Assembly (NCBI RefSeq): GCF_004379255.2
Contig: NC_056037.1
Span: forward strand, 14,518,902-14,582,901
From: Salvia splendens
Lineage: Eukaryota > Streptophyta > Magnoliopsida > Lamiales > Lamiaceae
Direction of reading: 5' to 3'
DNA length: 64,000 bases
In this document: positions 44,771 through 56,788 of the stretch, piece by piece
How the letters are laid out: every line of letters starts with the position of its first letter
How positions within the stretch are numbered: position 1 is the stretch's first letter
Translations under genes and position numbers: made by a program
Notes under the pieces: generated by a model
Told to the model about the DNA's origin: nothing
Databases searched by the model: none
Seen by the model: the letters and a program-made list of their open reading frames with translations, nothing else

Positions 44771-46197
44771 GGTTGTGGATGCTCTAAATTTCCGGTGTTT
44801 TTTATTTTACGTTTAAAATAGGTTGAAGTTGTGAATAGTGTCATTTATTAGTTGCGGCCCGGGTTGTGGCCTGCAGGATTAGAGCAGTTGGGGCCTGGAC
44901 CGCAACTGTAGAGGAATGATGACGTGGAGGGGACTTGGGGCCTAAAACCGGGCCAGGGTTATTGATGCTCTTAAGACCCAAGGTATAATTTGTAGCAAAG
45001 TAATTAGACATTTACACTTTTAGCAGGTGTTTGGAATTTAAGCTGTATTTACAGCAATGGCCAGATATTCAGATTTAAGTTAATTTGTAACAAAATCTTA
45101 AAGTAATAGTAAGATCTAAAACATAAGATAATGTAATATTGTGGTGCAAAGAATGTCGATTGATACACCTTCTGATTACGATATTTAGAATCTAAGGCAA
45201 CCCGCAACGCATCACGCGAGTGGCCCGGAACCCGTTACGCAGGGACGGGACGGCAGCGCGACGGGTTGGGGCGCCCCGTCTCGTCCCCAGCCCGTCACCA
45301 TCTCGTCACGAAACCCGTTCCACTGGGACAGCTCGCCACGCGCCGCGGCGATGTGCCGTGCTCCCAGGCCATGCGTGACGCCTACTCGAAATAATTATTT
45401 TTAAAAAAAAATCGAATTAAATAAAAATATTTTAAAAAAAGTTAAACGGTAATGTTACCGTTTAAAAGAGTTGTCTTCAATTTTTTTATTTTTTATTTTT
45501 ATTTTTTTACTCTATAAATACTCCTAATTCATCCTCATTTCACACACAACTACACATTTATTCTTCCAAATTCATCTCCATTTCCTCTTCAATTTTCATC
45601 TAACATCTAATCACAAAATGTCCGGCGACGGAAACTCCGGCGGTGGCGGCTCCGGCGCGTGGGATCTCAACGCGTTCGGTGACTGGGGGAGCATGTACAA
45701 CACATTGGGTGGTTCCGGTTCGTCGACGCCGGGCACCCAGGGTTCGGGCACCCCGGGGGGGTACCAACCACCCAATTTTGATGTTGATGCATATGCCCGT
45801 CCCTCCGCCCCGCGGTATTCGCCGGGATTATCCCAGATTCAGGAGGATTATCCGGTTCAACCCACTTCGGAAGAAGGCCGAGGCGGGGGAGGCTCCAGGG
45901 TGGAGGCGGAGGCGGAGGAGGAGGATGAGGATCTAGGCCGGCATCCGTACGACCCCAAAGAAACGCTGGCGGTGTACAACGCCTGGATCAGGTTCTCGTA
46001 TGATCCCATCGTCGAGAATCAACAACCCCGGAAGTGCTTCTGGGAAAAGGTCACCGAGGCCTACCACGAGATTAAGCCGAAAAAGACCCGCCGCCGCACA
46101 TATAAGATGCTCCGCGCTCACTTTGACCGAGTCGACAGAGAGGTCAAACGATTCTGCGGCATCTACAAGAATGAAGCGGCTCAGTACCAAAGCGGAG

Positions 46198-47697
46198 TGA
46201 AAGAGCAGGTTTGTGCAGGTGTCGTTTCAAGCAAAGGGTGTATCCTACTGATCAGTATGGAAGTCCCTGCTAATCATGAACCTGGTATCAATAATCCTCA
46301 ACCCACTTCTACTGGCTAGTATAGTGGATGTAAGGGTCGAATCCCACATAGATGAATGCGTTTTGGGAATTGTGGTGATATTCTGGAAAGGTTTGGTTAG
46401 CTACCACGCTTTGGGTTGAGACTTATCTAGGCTGGAATTTAAGGTGGTACTCTACTGACTAGGAGGCGGGAGAGATGTTAAACAGACGGTTGTGTACGTC
46501 TGAGTGGGGAACATGATGTTTCAGAAATAAATGTAGAAGGTACGAGTTTACTATAAAAGGCTAAATAGAATATCAGAGGAAAAGAGGTAGTTAGGTGACT
46601 AGACCTGCAGATCTGAAAAGTAACAGCTGAAATGTAAGGACAAAAGTAAAAGTTGTTAAAAAGCAAAAGTGGTTCCAAACTTGGATGGAGATGTTGTCTT
46701 CTTCAACATAAATCAAATCAGATCAGCAAAACCAGATTCATCACCATAAAAACACAGATTAACAACTTCAAGATCACAGATATACAATTAAACCTTCAAA
46801 TCAAAAGATCGAACACTGAAACTGCAATTATGCTTACTGGTCAACATGCAGGGTGGCAGAAATCACGTAAACTGGGTTTTCACACTTAACTAATTCAGAT
46901 CTAAAATCTAACAGCTATCTAGACTTGCAAACTCAAAGAGATTAACTACAGAAGTTAAAACATGCGATTCCACACTGGAAATTACCGTAACAGCTAGATC
47001 TAAGCTATCTAGGCAGAAAGAAGCGAAAACAAACATGAACCGATGCTGGAAAACAACTTCATATTCAATAAAACGTTTGGATCACAACTAAGACTTCAAA
47101 GTAAGCAAATATTTAAAGTGCAACAAATCCAATCGTAAGAAAACAGAATGCGATTAACTAAGAAAGCAATAAAGATTGTTTGCCACTCCGGGCGATGAAA
47201 CTGTTGACACTGCGAGACACGCTGACTGGAAGGAGAGAATGGAACTCCGGCGAACTGATGATCTTCAAGTGACCATGGCTGTGGCGAAGAACGAGAATTA
47301 CGAAGGATAATGATGAAGGAGTGATCTACTGAAGAGAGATTGCTAACTAAGCGTAGGAGTTAACTATCTAATTGATGATGATTCTCTCTCCAAGTGGCTT
47401 CCTTTTATAGGGAGGCCTCCCTTGATTTTTAGAGTAGACTTCAAACATGAAATGACTTTTTTGCCCCCTTGCTTGCGGCTGATCTTCCCAGCTATCCTTC
47501 TTCTTCATCTCGAGCCTTTTTGGCACGCATACTGGTCAGTATTGCACCCTCCTGGCGCCCTTTTCGCCTGAAGTATCCGAAACTTTGCTTACTGGCTAGA
47601 ACACTCAACCTGCACACTTAAGCAACTGTTTTGCAGATATAATTCAATTATGCACATCATACTGACCAGTAACCAAGGCCTAGAATACGACTTATCA
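46198..47697 (-). repeat. 3' LTR of the Athila-like element
   Basis: Read on the plus strand it begins tgaaagag and ends gacttatca. It aligns along its length with 58963-60461. It contains several copies of the palindromic actg-nn-cagta motif (for example 46246-46257, 47530-47541, 47660-47671). Confidence 0.92.
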
Positions 47698-49517
47698 AAC
47701 TGCAACCACTTTCCGCATGCTTGTCCTCAAGCGTGAAGAACAAACAAAAAGAAATAAGTCGAATTCTAGCCTGGTTACTCCCCTGACCGACTCAATCCTA
47801 AACTAGACTCTAAGCTACGACGCAAGGAAGAAAATGAAACATAAACGATCACAAAAACACGTAAACAAACACAAGAGAACTAAAACACAATGATCGGGCT
47901 ATATTTTCAACCATCCCTCCCCTCGGGATCAGGTGCAATCCGGCCTTAGACAGCCTTGAACTTCCGCTGCCCCCCTTTTATCTCCCAGTCAGTATATCCG
48001 CTTGTCAAGATCGCCCAAACTTTCGGACAAACACTAGGTTCACTTAGTCACTCATACCTCACTGGGGATGTTAGGACTGTATTCTCTCATAGTGCTGAAC
48101 CACAGATGCTTCGGACTTAGATCTCACGTGCGGCTACTGAAGGTCTTTTAGGCTTGTAACGGGGCTATTGGGTTATAGTGTTTGGGGTGGTTGTTCCTAA
48201 GGCTCTAAGGTTCAAAAATCATTACTTTATTCTGATGCGGGGAACTGTATGCGCTCAGGCTTTCGGCTGCCACTTCTGCTTGGCTGGACTTTTTCCGAAG
48301 TTGCTTCCCATCTGGTCAGTAGCGTCTTGTGGCTTCGCCACCCTTATTCCTTCTCATTCTTTTTGTGGTCAAGTATTTTCGACCATTTTCTTCGCATTTT
48401 CTCATTTTCTTCTGTGGCTTCGCCACCCTTATTCCTCCTTATCTTTTTGGGGCCTGGAATCTCTTCCTGGTCATTTTCTCCTTGCCTCTCTATTTCTTCC
48501 ACTTGGTTTTATTCTTGTATGTCCTGCTGGCCAGTTGCTTTCTTGCCTTATGCCTCGCACACACACAATTCCAGGGGCTAGGGGTTATATCTGGGTATAT
48601 ATGGCAAGAAAGCGGGGTTCTAAGGGTTGGAAAATAAATTTTTTTTTGGGGGGGGGGTTCCTACTTCCTTCAGTGTTGCTACACGCGGTCACTTTACCCT
48701 AGGCACCTTGTGGCAACCACTCTTTTCTTTTCTGAATTAGTGGAAAATGGTTCTACTTTAGGCTTTTAACTCACATTTTAAGAGGGCTTTTGTGTTTGGG
48801 CTCTAAGTGTGGGCTTTTCTCTCATACTCGCATCATCTATACTGACTAGGAGATACTAAGGGGGGGGGGGGGGGGTTTCCATTTTCCAGCATGTCCTATC
48901 TCCCTCAATTCCCCTCACCGTTAGTTCGAGACAGTTGAGTTTTAAGTCCAATCAAAATAAAAAACTAGACCTAGACACTACACAAACACTTAAACACAAA
49001 TAACACATATGTACACATGTCATACTGGCCATTGCATCCCCCCTCCCACTTCACACGTGTCTGCCCTCAGATAAGGCTGTGAAGTGGAAAAAAAGGTAAT
49101 GGCCAGTATGGCTGACACACAGACATACCAAAACACAACAAGACATACTTATACTAAAAACTTCTCACACTTAGACTATATAATAGACTAAGTGGGAGAG
49201 TTTAAAATCTAAACAGAAACCATCAAACCTAAACATATATACAACAAACTCCTCACACTTAGACTATATAATAGGCTAAGTGTGAGTTGACATGCATACG
49301 AAAAAGAAAACAGAAAAAAAAACACAAACACATGCGCCAAAAATAGCAAACCCTTTACTTCTCACACTTAGACTATTGCATAGACTAAGTGTTATGAAAG
49401 GGGTTTGCTCACGTACTACACAGATTATACTACCTAAAAAAAACAAAACATAATTAAAATACGAAAAACTAAAAACTGAAAATAAAAAGAAAACTAAATG
49501 GTCAAGTGGCGTGGTGG
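47698..49517 (-). other. Non-coding region between accessory ORF and 3' LTR
   Basis: No conserved gene is visible. It contains a repeated ctgtggcttcgccacccttat block (~48326 and 48413), G homopolymers (48649-48657, 48862-48877), three hairpin repeats (49164-49395) and further actg-nn-cagta motifs. Athila/Tat elements are known for long non-coding stretches here. Confidence 0.6.
49164..49395. repeat. Three copies of a ~35-bp near-palindrome
   Basis: At 49164-49198, 49252-49286 and 49361-49392, ctcacacttag is followed after about 12-14 bases by its near-complement ctaagt-g-gag. All three are in the same orientation, 88 and 109 bp apart. RNA from either strand would form stem-loops. Confidence 0.75.
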
Positions 49518-52211
49518 TCACGTGTTCCTCCTGCTCCTTCGCGGGGCAGGTTGTGGTGCAGGTGGTTCTTCCGGTTGTTCCTCCTCATTCTCGGACTGCT
49601 TGTTCCTAGATTCTGCCGACTCTTCGGCATCTCCTTTCTCTTGTTCCGCTTCTTCTTTCTGCTCTGCTTCTTTCATCTCGGGTACTACCTCCTCTGATAC
49701 TCGTGGTTCATTAGTTCGGCCTCTGTGGCCACTCGGTCCAGATTCACGGACCAACTTCCCGGTTCCCAACTCGTTCAAGATTCTTTCCATCACAGTTGCC
49801 AAACGGCTTAACTCCGCTCATGCTTTTCGATTCTCTTCCGCCAACTCTTCCACTGCTTTTTCCAACCTCTCCTACCTCTGCTCCTGTGCTGGTGTTCAGT
49901 GGGCTGTCGTCGCTCTCCCTGTAGGCATAGCTTCTTCTCCCATAGCATAGAAACGTGGTACGCCATGCCTCATGTAAACGGTGTTCGTTCGGAGAAGGTA
50001 TAACTCCGTCATCGATGTCCTGACAGCGGAGTTCGACTGCCCCAACAAATTGAAGTCCAAGTGAAGCTGGACTAGGCGTAGGATTGGGTTATTGAAATGG
50101 ATTGAGCGAGAGAGAGTGGATGCAAATTCTCCAGAGGCTGGGTGAGTTAACTCCTCCCATGCCTCATGGGGCTCAAATTCCACATGTCTGCGGGGAATTC
50201 CCCGCTCCCTACTTCTCCACTCAGGCCCTATGGCCTCCTCCAAACTGCACATTCCCAGACGCACGGTCCAATCAATCAGATTCATCCGTATCTCTCCGCC
50301 AAACAGCCTAAAACTGATACATTCCTCATCTAGATCAGTGGTGACCTTAAACCTAAAGGTCGTGAAAAACTCCTTCGCTAATCTAACCGGGACACTCGGA
50401 TCTCCATTCTCCAACAACCATTCGAATCCTAACGCTGCAAATAAGAGAGAAACTGCTCGCGAGCACCTAACTCATCTAAAGAAGGAATATGAAGTACCTT
50501 TCCGTTCTTCACTTGCTTACTCCCTTCATCCTTGCTATCGAAAACTTTTTGTAGCTCCTTCGAGTCGAAAAGCTTCATCTCCTCCACCAGATCATCAGTA
50601 AGGTCCACTGTCCAGCGCCGGTACCTCGGTCTCTCTACCGGGGGATATACTAGCTCCCGATGATCGTGCGGAAGCTGTTGCTCACTGTACTCCTCGTCCT
50701 CCAGGAAAATATCGCTGCCCGATTCTGACTCTTCACTGACAGCGTATTCACTATCACTTTGTTCCCTCCGGTGTTCCTGGGCTCGCTGAACTGACTCAGT
50801 AATGACTATGCCAGTGTTCACTATACGTGGCTTCTTGTTGCTAGGCTTCTTCTTCATAGGGGCCTTCCCCTTCCGTTTTCTTTTTTCCTGATATCTAGCT
50901 TCCTCTCCGTCATCCTCGTCTTTCTCTTCTTCGGGTTCCTTCTCAGCTTGTGTTGAAAATTGATCCTGGGCAGTAGGACTGGTCCCCTTGTGGCCTACTG
51001 ACATGGATACGAGGTCCAGACCCTCAGCCATCCCGCCAGCCTCTTCACCTTGGCCACTTAGTGTTGGAGAGACCGCTTCGTTTTCCCTTGCAGTATCCTC
51101 TAAGTCAGTAGTAGGCAAAAACTCCTCCCCAGGTTTTGTGGGAGTAGCCCTTTCCTCATCACTCAAGATCTCCACCGGATCTGCCTCCGTGTTCGGCTTC
51201 GCCTTACTAGCTGCCCACTCTCCTAAGCATCGTTGAGATACCCTTTGCGGCTTTGGCTGTTCTGCCCTAGGGTCGCCCTTCAACACCAACTTCCTCTTGA
51301 CTGCCTTCGGTTTAGTCACCGGAGGTGCTACTGGTTTTGGTATCTCCGCTCTTGCTTCTGTTTCTTCTGCTTCCACATGCACAACACTCTTCCCCGCCTC
51401 TGTCTGGGGGTTCACTGACGCCGAGACTTCTTTCCCAGTCTGACAGTCCACCTCCTCGTCTACTGGCCGTTCGGTTAGATCTTCTGAGTAGTTCTCTTCT
51501 CCAAGTTCTCCATCCTCACCTACCGCCCTCGATGCGAGGCCTCGCCCCTCAGCCATCGCGGCGGTATCATCTTCCATCCGATTGACATCATCCATGATAG
51601 CCTGAAGTTCTTCATCGGTCATTAGGCCCTGCTTCTTGGCAGTCTCATTCAGATCTATGTCCTCCCTCGCCACTTCTCTGGGAACGAATTCCGCCATCGG
51701 CGTTTTCTCTGATTCAACTTCTCCCTGTAGGCTCCCCTGTTCCTGACCTTTCCTTGCTTCACGTTCTTCTGAGTCGGAATCGTAATGAGCGGAAATGGGG
51801 TCAATCTCCATTGAATCACTGTGTTGTGGAGTTTCTGAGGGTTCCGAGGACTTAGGTGGTGCGGTAGTCGATGGAGCTTCTCTTTCTGGTGGAATTTTGG
51901 AGGAAGTCTGAATGGAGGTGGGGAGTGTTGCTGTAGAGGGCACAATCGGTTCCGAAGGATTTTCTCCGATCACTCTCTCTTGTCCCCCGATTTGACTAAA
52001 ACCAGCCAGCGCCGCCGACCAATCCCTATTAGGGTCCTGCTGTCGAAGAAAAACCGCCATTGCTTCCAAGGAGACCATTGTTGGCGCTTGAGGAGTCGGC
52101 TCCGATGGTTGCGGTTGCGGTTGTGGGCTCGGCGGCCGTTCTTCTCGCGGCGGTGGTGATTCTGGTTTTTCTTCCCTGCGGGTTGAAGTGGGTTTGATAT
52201 TTGTTGCCCAT
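49518..52211 (-). pseudogene. Athila-type accessory ORF (downstream of pol), broken
   Basis: The frame opens near 52211 (MGNKYQTHFNPQGRKTR), shifts about 52080, then runs as a 549-codon acidic, low-complexity, probably nuclear protein with basic clusters (KRKRKGKAPMKKKPSNKK). A shift near 50430 leads to a conserved block (50417-49896) with FRFKVTTDLDEECISFRLFG, LIDWTVRLGMC and WEELTHPASG, and another shift to a Glu-rich tail ending at 49518. The middle block resembles the Athila 'ORF1/ORF3' family often called env-like. No convincing signal peptide or transmembrane segment was seen, so an envelope role is not supported by this sequence. Confidence 0.65.
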
Positions 52212-52825
52212 GCTTTCTTTCCCGTGGCTTAGATCTGTGAAATTCTGGGTATAAAGTGGGGGTTGGTGTTTGTGGAGTGATGGTGGAAATTTTGCAGAGA
52301 GAAAAATGGGGGAGACGGCTGGTTATGGATTGGAATATGGGAGTTGTGGGTTTGCAACCGGTTATAGGCTGTTCCAAATCGCATCATTTCGAGGGAGAGG
52401 CGGTTGAGAATACTGGCTCCCGATTGGTTGGCGTGTCTACTCTCTCTGCTCACGTGCCCCTTCCAGCCGCTGCCACCCTGCAAAAGGTGCAAAAAGTCCA
52501 CAAATTCAAATTCGTCCCTTAATGATTTCCCCCTATATTTTCCTAGATTAGAAATAAAGTAAAAAGGACACTTAAATAAAATAGGAGTTTCACCAAAATG
52601 GTATTCTGATGGTCAGTACGTACTCCCAATTAATATTTGAGGTCCGAAAAATATTTTTGGTTTTTCTTAAAACTAACTAGCATGCAAAGGTTCAAATTAA
52701 TTAACTACCACATATGTATGATATTTACATCTTCCTTAGGAAAATTGGAATTCTACCTTGCCAGCATTTGTACATTACGCTAAAAGGAGCTAGCTCAGTA
52801 GAATCCCAAATTCCTACCCTACTGG

Positions 52826-55800
52826 TCAGTATGAAACCTGAGTATGTGGTTGCAGTGAGATCTCATCCACTACAGCCACATCACTATTGGCCCTAAATAC
52901 CTTCAGCCTATGCCCATTCACAATAAAGGGTTCAGAGTTAGGAAGACTCCCTGAAATCTCCACTGCCCCATTAGAACGGAGTGCGGTGATGACATAAGGC
53001 CCTGTCCATTTCGACTTGAGTTTTCCAGGCATAAGGCCCTGCCCAACATGAAGATCTTTGGTCCTCAGATTCCTGTCGTGCCACAATTTGGTTCGCTCTT
53101 TGTACCACATGGCTGAATCAAACGACTCCAATCTGAGTTCCTCTAACTCCTGCAGCTGCAGCTTCCTCTCCTCTTCACAGACTGTAGCATCCATATTCAC
53201 TTGTTGTACTGCCCAGTATGCTCGGTGCTCAATTCCCACTGGTAAGTGGCACATTTTTCCAAAAATGATTCGGTACGGGGACATTCCTATGGGGGTTTTG
53301 TAGGCTGTGCGATATGCCCATAGAGCATCCTCTAACCTCATACTCCAGTCCTTCCTGGAAGGATTTACGGTCTTCTCCAGAATCTTCTTTATCTCTCGGT
53401 TATAGATCTCTGCTTGCCCGTTCGCTTGCGGGTGGTAGGGGCTTGATAGTCTGTGATGCACTCCGTACTTCTTCATCAAGGTTTCGATGGTGCGGTTATA
53501 GAAGTGGGTGCCTTGATCGGATATTATGGCCCTTGGTACTCCGAATCGACTGAAAATGTTACTTTTGAGGAACTTGGCTACCTCTTTTGCTTCACACGTG
53601 CTCGTGGCCTTGGCCTCTACCCATTTGGAGACGTAGTCAACTGCAACTAAGATATATAAATTGCCATAGGATGAAGGAAAATGACCCATGAAGTCCATTC
53701 CCCATATGTCGAATAACTCACAGACAATTACCGGAACTTGGGGCATCTCATCTTTTGCAGATATCCCACCGGTCAGTTGACAGCGCTCACAACTTCTGCA
53801 GAACTCGTACGCGTCCTTGTTGAGCGTTGGCTAATAAAAGCCGCTATCCAGAATCTTCCTTGTCGTCTTCTTAGGACCGAAGTGTCCTCCACATGCCAAG
53901 GAGTGGCAATGTGTCAATACGTCCCTTTGCTCCCAGTCAGGAACGCATCTCCTTATCACTTGATCGGATCCCACTCTCCACAGATAGGGGTCGTCCCAAA
54001 AGTAGTATTTTGCTTCACTCTTGATCTTCATTCTTTGGGCCTTGGTAATACTCGGTACTTCTAGCAGCTCTCTAGTCACTAGGTAGTTGGCTAGGTCTGC
54101 ATACCATGGTTCTTGCCCTACCTTTTCTTTTCCTTTTGTTGTATCGTACTGGCTTGTAAGCTTCATCACTTCTTCCCAGTCAATTTTCCTGACCTCAAAA
54201 ATTACCTCACATAAATGCTCCTCTGGAAACTTATCGTGCACCTCTTCGCTGTTTCCATCTTGCACTATTCTACTCAAATGGTCCATCACCTTGTTCTCGA
54301 CTCCTTTCTTATCTTCCACCTCCCAATCAAATTCTTGTAACAAGAGTACCCATCGGATCAAACGGGGTTTGGATTCTTTCTTGGCAATCAGATACTTAAT
54401 CGCTGCATGGTCAGTATATACGATGACCTTGGATCCCAACAAGTATGGCCGGAACTTCTCGAAAGAATACACCACTGCCAGCATCTCCTTTTCAGTGGTA
54501 TCGTAATTCCGCTGGGCTTGATTCAGAGTCTTAGATGCATAAAAAATTACGTACCTCTTCCCATCGATCTTCTGACCAAGTACGGCTCCCACTGCATAGT
54601 CGCTGGCGTCACACATTACTTCGAAAGGATAGTCCCAGTCAGGAGCCCGTACGATAGGTGCGGATATCAGCTTTTCCTTGAGAAGGTTGAAAGCAGCCTT
54701 GCATTGCTCATAAAAAACGAACTCCACTTCATTATGAAGAAGTCGGGTAAGGGGTTGGGCGATCTTGGAGAAATCCTTGATAAATCTTCGATAAAATCCG
54801 GCGTGCCCCAGAAAACCCCTTATCCCCTTCTGATCAGTAGGGAACGTCAATTTGGATATAACATCCACCTTGGCTCGATCCACCTGGATTCCTCTCTCTG
54901 AGACCACGTGTCTTAGAACAATCCCCTCGGTGACCATAAAATGACACTTCTCAAAATTCAAAACCAGACTTTTTGCTTGACACCGCTCTAGAACTATGTC
55001 CAAATGATGAAGGCATGAGTCGAACGAGTCTCCGTAGACCGTGAAGTCATCCATGAATATCTCTATACAGTCCTCAATCAAATTGAAGAATATGCTCATC
55101 ATACATCGTTGAAACGTACCTGGAGTGTTGCATAGGCCGAAAGGCATGCGTCTGTATGCATAGGTTCCGAATGGGCAAGTGAAGGTGGTCTTGTCCTGGT
55201 CCTCAGGATCCACGTAAATTTGGAAATATCCGCTGTACCCATCTAGAAAACAAAAGTACTTCTTTCCAGCTAGTCGCTCCAACATTTGGTCGATGAAAGG
55301 CAAAGGGAAATGGTCCTTTCTGGTTGCGTTGTTTAACTTGCGGTAGTCTATACACATTCGTCAACCCGTGACTAGCCTCATTGGTATCAGCTCATTCCTC
55401 TCATTTTGAACGACTTGGATCCCCGACTTCTTTGGGACCATGTGAATGGGGCTGACCCACTCGCTGTCCGGTACTGAATAGATAATCCCTAGCGACAACA
55501 ACTTCAGGATTTCCTTCAATATTTCCTCCCGCATGTTAGGGTTTACTTTCCTCTGCGCATCTCGGTATGCCTTTGCTCCTTCCTCCAGCCTAATGTGGTG
55601 CATGCAGACGTCGGGGCTTATTCCCACTAAATCTGTAAGACTCCATCCAATTGCTCTCTTGTTCTTGCTCAGCACAGTCAGTAGCCTAACCTCTTGTTCC
55701 TTTGTAAGGCTGCTGCTGATGATCACTGGATATGAATTCTCCTTTCCGAGGAAGGCATACTTCAGATTCGATGGCAGTTTCTTCAGCTCAACTTGGGGTG

Positions 55801-56767
55801 GAAGTGTGTCTTCGGGTAGAGGGTTTCTTTCAGTTTCACCTTATTTTTCTAATTCTCCCCCTAAGAATTCCTCTATACTGGCCGGTAGCTGAGCCCCTGC
55901 GGCTCCTATAAACTCCAATTTCTGGCAAAATTCCTTGATCGCTCCTTCCATTTCTTCATCAGTCAACCCTTGGCTACTGATCAGATCACACCATGCAGCA
56001 GCTTCTACGTCAGCCTGCTCATACACATCTAAAGCTTGGAGTTTCTCCTGCAATAATTCGGTCTCAAGAAAATCTTGGACTAGGGGGTCAATCACATCAA
56101 CATAGCATAAATCAATGCAAATTGTCCCCTCAGCCATGTCTACTATTGTTTTGGCTGTTCTAAAAAATGGTCTCCCCAACAAGATACCACTAGATTCCCT
56201 AGCCTCAGACTCACTCATTTTGATCACATAAAAGTCAGCGGGATAGGTAAAATCATGCACTCTAACCAACACATTCTCTAAAACACCCTCAGGACTTATG
56301 CATGACCTATTAGCCAGTTGGATCAACACCCTAGTACTTGTCAACTTCACTCCTTTCAACCGATTATAGATTGACAATGGCATGACATTTATAGACGCTC
56401 CCAGATCACACATTGCGTGCTCAACCTTTACATCTCCTATAATTATAGGTAGAGTGAACATACCTGGATCGGCCCTCTTGGGCGGTAGCTTCTCCTGCAC
56501 TATTGCTGACGATATCCCTTCCACCATGATTTTTCCATTCTCCTGGGCCTTCCAGGCTATGAACTCTTTAATGAATTTCCCAAGTGGGGGTAGCTTCACG
56601 GCCTGGAGGAATGGTATGGTGACATCCAGCTTCCCGAAAATCGACATATAATCCACTGGATTTTCCTTCTTCCTTTTGGTCACAAACCGGTAAGGGAATG
56701 GCTTCTCCCCTTTAGTTCCTTCCGGCGGTCCCTCAACAGCCTTCCCGGAGTCTTTCTCGGGGCGCAT
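52826..56767 (-). pseudogene. Athila-like pol: protease, RT, RNase H, integrase, with stops
   Basis: In element order: protease with CDLGASINVMP (about 56390); RT with YRKLN, the [10 protein letters not shown] block and active-site IFMDDF (about 55055); RNase H with [13 protein letters not shown] and [15 protein letters not shown]; then integrase with zinc-finger cysteines (CRSCERC) and the core SDQGTHF and [11 protein letters not shown]. Nearly all lies in one frame. It is interrupted by TAA at 55841, TGA at 55361 and TAG at 53831, each explicable by a single transition. The integrase C-terminus ends at 52826. These lesions would prevent a full polyprotein. Confidence 0.9.
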
Positions 56768-56788
56768 TCTGGGCTGGAGTTTCCTTCG

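Larger units (their letters stand above)
43184..44970 (+). mobile_element. PIF/Harbinger element, transposase-only, N-terminal deletion
   Basis: The 1787-bp element is flanked by TTA (43181-43183, 44971-44973). Ends are gggcatcgttaacgcggagg and (reverse-complemented) gagcatcaataaccctggcc. GC-rich subterminal regions on both sides contain ggccgg and gggccgcaa variants. It encodes a transposase whose first third is missing. A hairpin-rich, possibly nested insertion lies at 44655-44790. Confidence 0.85.

Noticed and set aside
48178..48702. Overlapping hydrophobic frames of 100-174 codons
   Set aside because: They lie in the non-coding part of the retroelement, opposite its coding strand, and reflect T-rich repeats.
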